Positions 53,162 to 61,546 of a stretch of DNA of 64,000 nucleotides are shown here, in pieces. How positions within the stretch are numbered: the stretch's first letter is position 1; each line of letters starts with the position of its first letter. The position numbers and the translations under genes were made by a program. Below the pieces are notes generated by a model. That model was not told the DNA's origin. It was given only the letters and a program-made list of their open reading frames with translations, and did no database searches. Origin of the DNA: Bacillus sp. 1NLA3E (GTDB taxonomy: Bacteria > Bacillota > Bacilli > Bacillales > Cytobacillaceae); contig NC_021171.1 of NCBI RefSeq assembly GCF_000242895.2, positions 1,088,001 through 1,152,000 on the forward strand, given 5' to 3'.

Positions 53162-53548
53162 ATGAACGTAATCTTAGTGATGTTTGGTGGGTTTTTGGGA
53201 GCTATTAGCAGATTTTTGCTTGGAAATTGGAGTTTTTTACATAGTACCTACGGTTTTCCCACTGGAACCTTAATCATAAACCTCGTTGGCAGTCTCTTAT
53301 TAGGTTGGTTAGTTGCAAACTATCGAGACCAATATCCGAGAATATTTTTGTTTTTTGGTACAGGATTTATCGGCTCCTTTACAACGTTTTCAACATTCTC
53401 TGTTGAAACGCTGAATCTTCTTGAAAAAGGAAAGCTTGGATTAGCACTTGGATATGGATTCATTAGTTTGGTTGCTGGAATTTGCTTTGCCCTAATTGGA
53501 TATAAACTTGGTCTACTTGCTTTGGCAAGGAAAGGAAGATTGGCATGA
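53162..53548 (+). CDS. crcB: Fluoride channel subunit FluC/CrcB, copy 1
   Basis: 128-residue, four-helix membrane protein that exports fluoride as a dual-topology dimer. It has GGFLGAISRFLLGN (GxxxGAxxR), TLIINLVGSLLLGW (the N and GS of helix 2) and GFIGSFTTFSTFSVE (the Phe-box and TFST). I choose the ATG at 53162, about 11 bases after AAGGAA; a GTG at 53153 is possible but too close to the site. It overlaps the second crcB by 4 bases. No fluoride riboswitch is visible upstream. Confidence 0.9.
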   Translation: MNVILVMFGGFLGAISRFLLGNWSFLHSTYGFPTGTLIINLVGSLLLGWLVANYRDQYPRIFLFFGTGFIGSFTTFSTFSVETLNLLEKGKLGLALGYGFISLVAGICFALIGYKLGLLALARKGRLA

Positions 53549-53898
53549 TGTGGCTTATCGGCATAGGTGGCTCAATCGGTGCAGGAGCAAGATTTATATT
53601 AGGGAATACGATAAACAAAAAAACAAACACCCTCTTTCCAATAGCAACTTGGATCATCAATATTTTAGGATCTTTTCTATTAGGTTTGCTCGTGAATTTA
53701 CATAACGCTGGAGTTTTGGGGAATTCCGGCTATTATATATTTGGAATTGGGTTTTGTGGTGCGTTTACGACGTTCTCTACTTTTACAAATGAGGTAGTAT
53801 TGTTATTTATAGAAAGGCGGGCCGGCTTAGCATTATTCTATATCATTTGTTCTGTTTTGGTTGCATTTATCGGTGCCTTTCTTGGCTTGAGGATATAG
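53545..53898 (+). CDS. crcB: Fluoride channel subunit FluC/CrcB, copy 2
   Basis: 117 residues, companion of the preceding gene. It shows WLIGIGGSIGAGARFILGN, TWIINILGSFLLGLL and GFCGAFTTFSTFTNEV. Paired, overlapping crcB genes are usual in Bacilli and encode the two halves of a heterodimeric channel with fixed, opposite topologies. The ATG overlaps the end of copy 1 (ATGATG), so expression is coupled. Confidence 0.9.
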   Translation: MMWLIGIGGSIGAGARFILGNTINKKTNTLFPIATWIINILGSFLLGLLVNLHNAGVLGNSGYYIFGIGFCGAFTTFSTFTNEVVLLFIERRAGLALFYIICSVLVAFIGAFLGLRI

Positions 53899-54033
53899 GG
53901 ATTAATAAATTATAATATAATATAGAAACAAACAGGTAAAAGCTATGGGTTGTGAGATTGCAAACTTTCCATATCAACGTTAAGATTGAAATAATGGCTA
54001 AGATTTTGATGGTTAAAAGAGAGGACATATACA

Positions 54034-55614
54034 ATGAATAAGAAATTAAAGGAAGAAGTTTTATCACGCCGGACATTTGCGATTATTTCTCACCCTGATG
54101 CCGGGAAAACAACGTTAACGGAGCAACTATTATTGTTCGGCGGAGCAATTCGTGATGCAGGAACTGTTAAGGCGAAGAAGACTGGAAAATTTGCAACCAG
54201 TGATTGGATGGAAATTGAGAAGCAAAGAGGAATTTCCGTTACATCCAGTGTAATGCAATTTGATTATTTAGGATTTAGAGTCAATATTCTTGATACACCT
54301 GGACACCAAGATTTTAGTGAAGACACCTATCGGACCCTAACAGCTGTTGATAGTGCTGTGATGATTATCGATTCAGCAAAAGGGATTGAGGATCAAACCA
54401 TCAAACTTTTTAAAGTTTGTCGCATGCGGGGAATTCCGATTTTCACATTTATTAATAAATTAGACCGTCAAGGTAAGATGCCACTTGAGCTTTTAGCAGA
54501 GCTTGAAGAAGTGCTCGGAATTGAGTCTTACCCGATGAACTGGCCGATTGGCATGGGGAAAGAATTTCTTGGAATCTATGATCGCTTTTATAATCGCGTT
54601 GAACAATTCCGTGTTGACGACAAAGATCGATATATTAGTTTGAATGACGATGGCGAAATAGCCGGAGATCACCCATTAAAACAGTCTGGATTATACGATC
54701 AAACGCTCGAAGAGATTATGCTTTTAAATGAAGCAGGAAATGATTTTTCACAAGAACGAGTTAAAGACGGAACACTAACTCCGGTCTTTTTCGGAAGTGC
54801 TTTAACCAATTTTGGAGTCCAAACTTTTTTGGAAACATATTTGAAATTTGCACCATCACCTCAGCCTCGACAATCAACAGTAGGAGAAGTCGATCCTCTA
54901 ACGGATGAATTTTCTGGATTTGTTTTTAAAATTCAAGCCAACATGAACCCTGCTCATCGGGATCGTATTGCCTTCCTAAGAATTTGTTCAGGAAAGTTTG
55001 AAAGAGGGATGGCTGTTCAATTATCTCGGACAGGAAAACAGATTAAACTATCCCAATCAACTCAGTTCATGGCTGATGACCGTAGTACAGTGGATGAGGC
55101 AGTTAGTGGTGATATCATTGGTTTATATGATACAGGAATCTATCAAATTGGGGACACGTTAACAGAAGGTAAAACGTCGTTTCAATATGAACGACTTCCA
55201 CAATTTACTCCGGAGCTTTTTGTTCGAGTTTCTGCCAAAAACGTCATGAAACAGAAGAGCTTCCATAAAGGGATTGCGCAACTTGTTCAAGAAGGGGCAA
55301 TTCAGTTATTTAAAACTGTAAAAACTGATGATTACTTGCTTGGAGCTGTCGGACAATTGCAATTTGAAGTGTTTGAACATCGGATGCGCAATGAGTATAA
55401 CGCTGAAGTTATCATGGAACGATTGGGTTCAAAAATTACGCGTTGGATCGAAAATGAAGATATCAATGAGAATCTTTCAAGTTCTCGAAGTCTTCTATGT
55501 GTAGATCGTTTTGACAATAAGGTATTTTTGTTTGAAAATGACTTTGCACTTAGATGGTTCCAAGATAAAAATCCAGCTGTAAAACTATATAATCCAATGG
55601 ATATGCAACAATAG
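54034..55614 (+). CDS. prfC: Peptide chain release factor 3 (PrfC)
   Basis: 526-residue translational GTPase that recycles RF1/RF2 from the ribosome. It has G1 [15 protein letters not shown]3 [15 protein letters not shown]4 NKLDRQGK, the RF3-specific insert [20 protein letters not shown], and C-terminal [18 protein letters not shown]. Full length. ATG with AGAGGAC upstream. Monocistronic with terminator at 55625-55685. RF3 occurs in only some Bacilli, so its presence is a modest taxonomic marker. Confidence 0.96.
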   Translation: MNKKLKEEVLSRRTFAIISHPDAGKTTLTEQLLLFGGAIRDAGTVKAKKTGKFATSDWMEIEKQRGISVTSSVMQFDYLGFRVNILDTPGHQDFSEDTYRTLTAVDSAVMIIDSAKGIEDQTIKLFKVCRMRGIPIFTFINKLDRQGKMPLELLAELEEVLGIESYPMNWPIGMGKEFLGIYDRFYNRVEQFRVDDKDRYISLNDDGEIAGDHPLKQSGLYDQTLEEIMLLNEAGNDFSQERVKDGTLTPVFFGSALTNFGVQTFLETYLKFAPSPQPRQSTVGEVDPLTDEFSGFVFKIQANMNPAHRDRIAFLRICSGKFERGMAVQLSRTGKQIKLSQSTQFMADDRSTVDEAVSGDIIGLYDTGIYQIGDTLTEGKTSFQYERLPQFTPELFVRVSAKNVMKQKSFHKGIAQLVQEGAIQLFKTVKTDDYLLGAVGQLQFEVFEHRMRNEYNAEVIMERLGSKITRWIENEDINENLSSSRSLLCVDRFDNKVFLFENDFALRWFQDKNPAVKLYNPMDMQQ

Positions 55615-55624
55615 TCACGAAAAA

Positions 55625-55685
55625 GGGTTCAGAATGCTTTATAAACCTTAGAATAGGTTTATGAGCGGACTGAGCCTTTTTTTAT
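55625..55685 (+). terminator. Intrinsic terminator of prfC
   Basis: GGGTTCAG and CTGAGCCT enclose an inner ATAAACCTTA/TAGGTTTAT stem, then seven T. Confidence 0.88.
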
Positions 55686-55775
55686 TAACTTTGAGAAAAA
55701 ATGTAAAAATTTTACTTATACATTCATCTCTTTTTGTACATTCTATCTTTATCGAGATATGGAGGTAGTAATTAG

Positions 55776-55862
55776 ATGGAAAGAACGCACATCCATGTAT
55801 ACAAAATTTCTCTGCCCATGTTTTATCAACATAAATTGATTCATGACTTCCGAACATTATGA
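55776..55862 (+). CDS. 28-codon ORF translationally coupled to the next gene
   Basis: ATG with a strong GGAGGT 9 bases upstream (ATGGAGGTAGTAATTAG). It encodes 28 residues, MERTHIHVYKISLPMFYQ followed by HKLIHDFRTL, rich in His and aromatic residues. Its TGA overlaps the ATG of the membrane-protein gene (ATGA). The downstream gene has no ribosome site of its own, so this small ORF probably drives its translation. It may be a leader peptide or a small protein; no homologue is known to me. Confidence 0.5.
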   Translation: MERTHIHVYKISLPMFYQHKLIHDFRTL

Positions 55863-56329
55863 AAAATCAAGGGAAAGTAGAAGCTATTTTATGGAACATT
55901 GCGATGCCTGGATTCAGCCAGCTTCTCTCAGGGCAACTGATAAAAGGGTTGTTTTTTATTGTATCAGAAATGTTAATCAATATGAAAAGCAATTTTAACG
56001 TGGTAATCATGTCTAGTTTCTTATGGGAAATTGATAGGGCAATATCTATGGCAAATTATCAGTGGTTAATGTTTTATCCGTGTTTTTATATGTTTTCTCT
56101 CTGGGATGCGTATCGGTATTCTATGCCTGATATGGAAAAATGGTCATTTTTGCCCTTTGTATGCAGTGCTTTTTTTATAACGGTCGGACTGATGTTGTCT
56201 CCACGTTTAAAAATTTTCGGGATTTTACTTGGACCAGTATTTCTGCCAATCCTTTTTCTCATACCAGGTTTACTAATCGGATTCATATTAAGAAGATTGA
56301 TCATTAAAAGCTCAGAAAAACGCACTTAA
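55859..56329 (+). CDS. Small polytopic membrane protein, unknown function
   Basis: 156 residues. It begins with AILWNIAMPGFSQLLSGQLIKGLFFI, a Pro-Gly-x-x-Gln-Leu-x-x-Gly-Gln hairpin seen in many small TM2/DUF5683-like membrane proteins. Three to four further hydrophobic segments follow (WLMFYPCFYMFSLWDAYRY, FVCSAFFITVGLML, LLGPVFLPILFLIPGLLIGF), and a basic C-terminus. It lies upstream of sigI but is separated from it by about 180 bases with promoter elements. No function can be assigned. Confidence 0.7.
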   Translation: MKNQGKVEAILWNIAMPGFSQLLSGQLIKGLFFIVSEMLINMKSNFNVVIMSSFLWEIDRAISMANYQWLMFYPCFYMFSLWDAYRYSMPDMEKWSFLPFVCSAFFITVGLMLSPRLKIFGILLGPVFLPILFLIPGLLIGFILRRLIIKSSEKRT

Positions 56330-56371
56330 AAAATTTTGTGGTATATATTTCTAAAAAAATTACTTTCTGAT

Positions 56372-56402
56372 ACCCCCATAACCGTTTAAACACAACACGA
56401 AA
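56372..56402 (+). promoter_or_regulatory. Candidate sigma-I autoregulated promoter
   Basis: ACCCCC (56372-56377) and CGAAATT (from 56398) resemble the sigma-I -35 (ACCCCC) and -10 (CGAA) elements; the spacer of 20 bases is longer than I would expect. Its position before sigI fits autoregulation. Confidence 0.5.
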
Positions 56403-56479
56403 TTTATTAACGAAGGTCCCGAGTAGAGGACAGGAAAAATTCGATCTTTGACCCTATTTATTTTGAAAAAAGAATCGTA

Positions 56480-56488
56480 TGGTATAAT
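56480..56488 (+). promoter_or_regulatory. Candidate sigma-A extended -10 before sigI
   Basis: TGGTATAAT, extended -10, 25 bases before the GTG start. A TTGAAA lies only 14 bases upstream, so the -35 is poor. Confidence 0.45.
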
Positions 56489-56513
56489 TGTTTGGGTCAG
56501 AGAGGTGAGTTGT

Positions 56514-57263
56514 GTGCTTGGTTTATTATTCATCAAGAAGAATCCCAGAAGGACATTAGAAGAGACCGTTTGTTTAATTCAACAAGGTGATTGCACTCTG
56601 CAGAATGAACTGATTGACTCTTATAAACCCTTTATTGCGAAAATTGTATCATCTGTTTGTAAAAGATATATTCGTGAATCAGATGATGAGTTTAGTATTG
56701 GGTTAATAGCATTTAATGAAGCGATTGAGAAATTTAGCCCTGAAAAAGGGCGATCGTTACTCAGTTTTGCTGAAGTAATCATAAAGCGAAGAATCATTGA
56801 CTATATAAGGAAAAACTCTAAAGAAAACAATTTGCGATTAGATTTTGGACAAGATTCCCTAAATGAGGAAACAGTAGGTGGAACTTCAATTGAAAATGAA
56901 CTTTCGATTGAACATCACAACAAAAAAAATGATGAACTTCTGCGTCGAGAAGAAATAGTCCAATTTCAGCAGAAACTCCAGTCCTTTGATCTTTCATTTC
57001 TAGAAATAATGGAACAATCGCCAAAGCATGCGGATGCTAGGAAAAATGCAATGACAATTGCAAAAATCTTGGTTGAAAGCAAGGACCTATCAATGATTTT
57101 ATGGGAGAAAAAAAGACTGCCGATTAAGGAATTGGAAAATCTTGTTCATACAAGTAGAAAAACCATCGAACGGAATCGAAAATATATCATCGCTATGGCG
57201 ATTATTCTAACTGGGGATTTTCATTATTTACGGGACTATATCAAAGGGGTGATAGAGGAGTGA
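56514..57263 (+). CDS. sigI: RNA polymerase sigma factor SigI
   Basis: 249 residues, heat-responsive alternative sigma factor. Region 2 is recognisable: LQNELIDSYKPFIAKIVSSV, then SIGLIAFNEAIEKFSPEKGRS and IIKRRIIDYIRKNSKE. The C-terminal domain ends with an HTH-like KELENLVHTSRKTIERNRKYI. I use the GTG at 56514, preceded by GAGGTGAG; an upstream TTG has no site. It overlaps rsgI by 4 bases. In B. subtilis SigI controls cell-wall stress genes and is held by RsgI. Confidence 0.93.
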   Translation: MLGLLFIKKNPRRTLEETVCLIQQGDCTLQNELIDSYKPFIAKIVSSVCKRYIRESDDEFSIGLIAFNEAIEKFSPEKGRSLLSFAEVIIKRRIIDYIRKNSKENNLRLDFGQDSLNEETVGGTSIENELSIEHHNKKNDELLRREEIVQFQQKLQSFDLSFLEIMEQSPKHADARKNAMTIAKILVESKDLSMILWEKKRLPIKELENLVHTSRKTIERNRKYIIAMAIILTGDFHYLRDYIKGVIEE

Positions 57264-58270
57264 AAACAGGAATTATATTAGAAATAGATGAGCGTTTTTT
57301 AACTTTATTAACACCCGACGGACAGTTTCTACGTGCCCAAAATAAAGATTATCCCTATCAGATTGGTCAAGAAATTCAGTTTCTGCCATTTGTTGAAAAG
57401 TCCAGAAAATCATTGCCACTTTTTAGACCATTAACATCCTTTAAAGGAAAAGCATTAACGGCAGCTGTTATGGCCATTTTGGTTGGAGGCGCCAGCTTGT
57501 TCCCAGTATATAAAAGCAATCAAGTATATGCCTACATGTCTATCGATGATGGATCAAGCATCGAGTTAGCGGTTAATAAAGAACTACAAGTTATTGAAAT
57601 CACTCCATATAATAAACAGGGTGAAAAGATTGCCAATCAAATAACTAATTGGAAGAAACAGGACTTAGCTTCGGTCTCTGGTCACATTTTAAAAGAAATG
57701 GAAAAGCAGGGCGTTAGCGATGGTGAAGTTGTTATTAGTTCTACAATAAAATTGAAAAAAGACAAAGAATCCGAGCAGCAATTAAAAGAAGAAATAACCG
57801 AGGTAAGAAAGCAGGCTGTCAAAAATGAGACGACCGTAGTAGTCGTTAATGGGACAAATGAAGAGAGGCAAAAGGCGAAAGAACACGGAGTTACTCTAGG
57901 CGAATTCAAACAACCTGCCCCTATTAAGAAAGAAAAAAAGAAAGAAACGAAACAGAATCAGCAAGTAAATACTCAAGAAACCGAAAAAGAACAAATGGAA
58001 AATCAAAAACAAGAACAAACGCAAAATCCAATACAGGAACAATTGAAAAATCGACAAGAAACACCAAACCTATCTAATGATTCTAATCAAATGAATCATT
58101 CTGATACAAGGAACAAAGGGAATTTTGAAAAAGATGAAGGTAGAAACAAATCAATTGGTAATTCCGCTGTAAACAATCAAATAAAACAGAATCAGGGCAA
58201 TAATGTGGAAACAAAATCCTTCAAAAAGAATGAACAGTGGAATGGTGGAAATGAAAAAAAAGATAAATGA
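57260..58270 (+). CDS. rsgI: Anti-sigma-I factor RsgI
   Basis: 336-residue single-pass membrane protein. The cytoplasmic anti-sigma domain is at 1-60 (GIILEIDERFLTLLTPDGQF), a transmembrane helix at about 65-84 (ALTAAVMAILVGGASLFPVY), then an extracellular domain with MSIDDGSSIELAVNKELQVI and a long, hydrophilic, Gln/Asn/Lys-rich disordered tail from about residue 210. No carbohydrate-binding module is present at the C-terminus, unlike clostridial RsgI. GTG start overlapping the sigI stop, with GAGGAG upstream, so the two are translationally coupled. Confidence 0.93.
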   Translation: MKTGIILEIDERFLTLLTPDGQFLRAQNKDYPYQIGQEIQFLPFVEKSRKSLPLFRPLTSFKGKALTAAVMAILVGGASLFPVYKSNQVYAYMSIDDGSSIELAVNKELQVIEITPYNKQGEKIANQITNWKKQDLASVSGHILKEMEKQGVSDGEVVISSTIKLKKDKESEQQLKEEITEVRKQAVKNETTVVVVNGTNEERQKAKEHGVTLGEFKQPAPIKKEKKKETKQNQQVNTQETEKEQMENQKQEQTQNPIQEQLKNRQETPNLSNDSNQMNHSDTRNKGNFEKDEGRNKSIGNSAVNNQIKQNQGNNVETKSFKKNEQWNGGNEKKDK

Positions 58271-58275
58271 AAATA

Positions 58276-58304
58276 AAAAGTCCGGATCAGATCCGGACTT
58301 TTTT
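58276..58304. terminator. Bidirectional intrinsic terminator between rsgI and the SASP gene
   Basis: AAAAGTCCGGAT-CAG-ATCCGGACTTTT, perfect 12-bp stem with T/A runs on both sides. Confidence 0.93.
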
Positions 58305-58323
58305 GCCATTATATTGGTAAATC

Positions 58324-58521
58324 CTATTTGTTGCCCCCAGATAATTGTGCTTGAGCTTGTTGAACAAGACGTTTCGTAATTTCTCCTCCAACTGAACCAT
58401 TTGCTCTTGAAACAGTATCTGACCCCAATGTGACGCCAAATTCCTGGGCAATTTCATATTTAACCTGATCTAAATACTGTTCAATTCCAGGAACTAATAG
58501 TTTATTGCTGCTTCTAGCCAT
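58324..58521 (-). CDS. Alpha/beta-type small acid-soluble spore protein
   Basis: 65 residues, DNA-coating SASP of the spore core. It has the family sequence [20 protein letters not shown] and [17 protein letters not shown], including the germination-protease site (EIAQEFGV). I take the ATG at 58521, with AAGGAG 9 bases upstream; a start 21 bases earlier would include the ribosome site. Forespore sigma-G control is expected for the family; I could not find a convincing sigma-G box. Monocistronic. Confidence 0.95.
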   Translation of the reverse strand: MARSSNKLLVPGIEQYLDQVKYEIAQEFGVTLGSDTVSRANGSVGGEITKRLVQQAQAQLSGGNK

Positions 58522-58649
58522 AGTCTTCAACTCCTTACGCATAGTGCAGAGACTAAATCTCTGTATCCATAGTTTGATTTAATCAATCAAATCCATGTGT
58601 GGAAAAGGTTATCTGATATGGCTAGAATCTTCCAATATTTTATGAACTT

Positions 58650-59984
58650 TTAGTTTTTTGGGTTATACTCAAATGCCTCAAGTAATAAATCAACGATATG
58701 AACACCTTGAGATGTTTTGCTTAGTCCTTCTCTTTCAATACCAAGCTTCATTTGTAGAAGGCAACCAGGGTTTGAGGTTACAATTGTTGTTGCCTGTGTA
58801 TCCCTAACTTTATCCATTTTATAATCAAGGAACTTCATCGAAACTTCCGATTGGATAATGTTATAGATACCAGCCGATCCACAGCAACGACCTGCATCTT
58901 CCATTTCGTGATAATCTACCCCTTTGATCGCTTTTAACAATATGCGTGGATACTCAGAGGCCTTCATAACATTTTTTAAATGACAAGAATCTTGATAGGT
59001 GATGATTTGATATGGTAATCTTAGTTCCTTTTTATGGAAATCAAGTGCAACTAAAACTTCAGATACATCCTTTAATTTTGCGACAAAATCTTTTGCACGT
59101 TCACTAAAATCAGGATCATCATGTAATACATGAGCATATTCGATGAGAAAGGCACCACAACCGCCTGCATTGGTAATAATATAATCTACATTAAGATCTT
59201 CAAATGATTTAATATTTTGTCTAGCTAAATCTTTAGAGCCAGTCTTCTCTCCGTAGTGGCCATGTAAAGCACCACAGCATGTCTGATCATCAGGGATAAC
59301 GATTTCACATCCTGCATGCTGGAGAAGCTCAATAGTTGATTTGTTTGTCTCATAAAACATTGTATCCATTAAGCAGCCGGTGAAAAATGCTACACGTTTC
59401 TTTTGTGTTCCAATAGCGGGATGCAGATTAGGGCGACTTAGCATTTCCTTACGCGTTGCAATTTTAGGTAAGACTCTTTCCATTGTTGCAATCGTATCAG
59501 GAAATAATTTCATCACACCAATCGATCTTGCCACTGTTTGAAGTCCAGTGCGTTGATATAATCCGATTAAAGTAACAAAGTTTCTCATATAGTTTCGTTT
59601 TGGAAATAGGTTATCAAATACTATTTTGCGAACCACACGAACAGGCATGGAGAACTTTTTATTTTGAGCAATGATATCGCGTGCTTCTTCTAGTAAGTGA
59701 CTGTAATTTACTCCAGAAGGACAAACAGGTTCACAAGCTCGACAGCCGAGACACATGTTCATTGATTTTTCGAAGTCCTCATCAGGTTCAATGAGTCCAT
59801 CTACAACGGCTTTCATTAGTGCAATTCTTCCACGTGGAGAATGAGATTCTTGGAATCCTGAATCTATATAGGTTGGGCAAGATGGTAAGCAAAACCCACA
59901 TCTCATACAATTTAAGAGATCATCTTCATTCATACTCTCTTTGAATTTTTTCTGGATGACTTCTTGTTCTTGTTTTGTTGTCAT
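58650..59984 (-). CDS. glcF: Glycolate oxidase iron-sulfur subunit GlcF (YsfD-like)
   Basis: 444 residues. The N-terminal 2x4Fe-4S domain has CMRCGFCLPSCPTY and CLGCRACEPVCPSG. Two CCG domains follow, with DQTCCGALHGHYGE and GRCCGSAGIYNI. It accepts electrons from the flavin subunit GlcD in oxidation of glycolate or D-lactate-type 2-hydroxy acids. It overlaps glcD by 4 bases (ATGA), so the pair is translationally coupled. The synteny cdaR-glcD-glcF equals ysfB-ysfC-ysfD of B. subtilis. Confidence 0.93.
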   Translation of the reverse strand: MTTKQEQEVIQKKFKESMNEDDLLNCMRCGFCLPSCPTYIDSGFQESHSPRGRIALMKAVVDGLIEPDEDFEKSMNMCLGCRACEPVCPSGVNYSHLLEEARDIIAQNKKFSMPVRVVRKIVFDNLFPKRNYMRNFVTLIGLYQRTGLQTVARSIGVMKLFPDTIATMERVLPKIATRKEMLSRPNLHPAIGTQKKRVAFFTGCLMDTMFYETNKSTIELLQHAGCEIVIPDDQTCCGALHGHYGEKTGSKDLARQNIKSFEDLNVDYIITNAGGCGAFLIEYAHVLHDDPDFSERAKDFVAKLKDVSEVLVALDFHKKELRLPYQIITYQDSCHLKNVMKASEYPRILLKAIKGVDYHEMEDAGRCCGSAGIYNIIQSEVSMKFLDYKMDKVRDTQATTIVTSNPGCLLQMKLGIEREGLSKTSQGVHIVDLLLEAFEYNPKN

Positions 59985-61393
59985 TTTGAGATCACCACTC
60001 GATTTCGACTTTGTTCTAAGAAGATTTTTCCAGGATTTAAAATGTTGTTCGGATCAAGTGCATCCTTAACTGCCTTCATTGCAGCGAGTCCTGCTTTTCC
60101 TACTTTTAACTCTAAGAAAGGAGCTTTTTCAGTGCCGATCCCATGCTCACCGGAAATAGTGCCACCAAGTTTAACAGCTGCTTCAAAGATTTCTGCAAAG
60201 GCTTTTTCCACACGTTCCATTTCCTCATGGTTACGAGCATCAGTTGGGCAGGTTGGGTGTAAATTTCCATCACCGGCGTGACCGAACGTACAAATCTTTA
60301 AATTATATTTCTTAGCGATTTCATTAATGGCTTTAACTAAGTTTGCTACTTCAGATCTTGGTACAGTTGCATCTTCAAGGATGGTTGTTGGCTTTAACCG
60401 AGCTAATGCCGATAATGCTGTCCGACGGGCAGTAGCAAGCTTATCTGCTTCTACGTCATCTTTTGCCACCTGTACCGATGTTGCATTTTGGTTTTTACAA
60501 ATCTCGGCGATTTTTTCCATATCTCTAGCCACAACCTCTGCTGGTCCGTCTTGCTCGATTAGAAGTACGGCTTCGACATCGGTTGGAAGTCCGATTTTTA
60601 CATAATCTTCAACAACTTCTAAAGTTGCTTTGTCAAGGAATTCCAAGGTAGTTGGGATAATTTTTGCTGCAATAATTTTTGAAACGGTCTTTGCGGCAGA
60701 TTCAACGTCTTGATACAACGCTAAAGCAGTCTTTTTCGTTTCTGGTTTTGGAACAACCTTTAGAATTGCTTCTGTAATGATACCCAGAGTTCCTTCAGAC
60801 CCAACCATAAGACGTGTGAAATCGTATCCGGCAACGTCTTTTGCTAATTTACCACCTGTGCGGATAATATCACCGTTTGCTAATACAATTTCCAGTCCAA
60901 TCACATAATCACGTGTAACACCGTATTTTAAACCGCGAAGTCCGCCGGCATTTTCAGCAATGTTTCCTACGATAGTCGAAACTTTTACCGTACCTGGATC
61001 TGGTGGATAGAATAAGCCTTTTGCTTCGACTGTTTTAATAATATCCATTGTTATAACTCCAGGCTGAACCGTAATCGTTAGATTCTCTAAATCAAAATCA
61101 ATAATTTTATTCATATGTTTAAATAGCATAACAATTCCGCCTTGGGTTGGCGTGCAATCACCACAAAGATTGGTGCCTGTGCCACGAGCGTAGATGGGAA
61201 TGGAATGCGCATTACAAATTTTCACAATTTCTGAAACTTCTTTTGTGTTACGGGGACTAACTACCGCATCAGGCATTGCCTGTCTGTTTGGCGTTGAATC
61301 GTAAGAATAAGAGAGCCTTCCAACATTTGAATCATCGTAGTTTTCTGCTCCTACGATCGTAGCTAATTTCTGTGCCACATCTTTAGAAATCAT
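59981..61393 (-). CDS. glcD: Glycolate oxidase FAD subunit GlcD (YsfC-like)
   Basis: 470 residues, FAD-linked oxidase of the VAO/PCMH fold. It shows PIYARGTGTNLCGDCTPTQGG (FAD pyrophosphate loop), VGNIAENAGGLRGLKYGVT, VGSEGTLGIITEAIL and the C-terminal CTFGHAGDGNLHP with SGEHGIGTEKAPF, all typical of GlcD. ATG start with GGGGGAA upstream. A catabolite-response-like box lies about 20 bases before the start. It forms a two-gene operon with glcF. Confidence 0.94.
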   Translation of the reverse strand: MISKDVAQKLATIVGAENYDDSNVGRLSYSYDSTPNRQAMPDAVVSPRNTKEVSEIVKICNAHSIPIYARGTGTNLCGDCTPTQGGIVMLFKHMNKIIDFDLENLTITVQPGVITMDIIKTVEAKGLFYPPDPGTVKVSTIVGNIAENAGGLRGLKYGVTRDYVIGLEIVLANGDIIRTGGKLAKDVAGYDFTRLMVGSEGTLGIITEAILKVVPKPETKKTALALYQDVESAAKTVSKIIAAKIIPTTLEFLDKATLEVVEDYVKIGLPTDVEAVLLIEQDGPAEVVARDMEKIAEICKNQNATSVQVAKDDVEADKLATARRTALSALARLKPTTILEDATVPRSEVANLVKAINEIAKKYNLKICTFGHAGDGNLHPTCPTDARNHEEMERVEKAFAEIFEAAVKLGGTISGEHGIGTEKAPFLELKVGKAGLAAMKAVKDALDPNNILNPGKIFLEQSRNRVVISK

Positions 61394-61413
61394 TTAAATT
61401 CCCCCAATTGTTA

Positions 61414-61427
61414 TTTAAGCGCTTACA
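61414..61427. promoter_or_regulatory. Candidate catabolite response element (cre) for glcDF
   Basis: TGTAAGCGCTTAAA on the minus strand matches the cre consensus TGNAANCGNTNNCA except for one base near the end. It lies just before glcD, where bound CcpA would repress. Confidence 0.55.
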
Positions 61428-61494
61428 AATATGCCTGTGTTAATAAATGTTTTTACTATAATAAGTATAGAAAAAAGAAACTGGCTCTGCTATG

Positions 61495-61546
61495 GATGAA
61501 ACAACAAAAAAAAGGCTTAGATAGGCCTTTTTTTTGTTGTTTCATC
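61495..61546. terminator. Near-perfect palindromic terminator of cdaR
   Basis: GATGAAACAACAAAAAAAAG and its complement flank a GGC...GCC core; A and T runs on both sides. It overlaps the last codons of cdaR. Confidence 0.85.
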
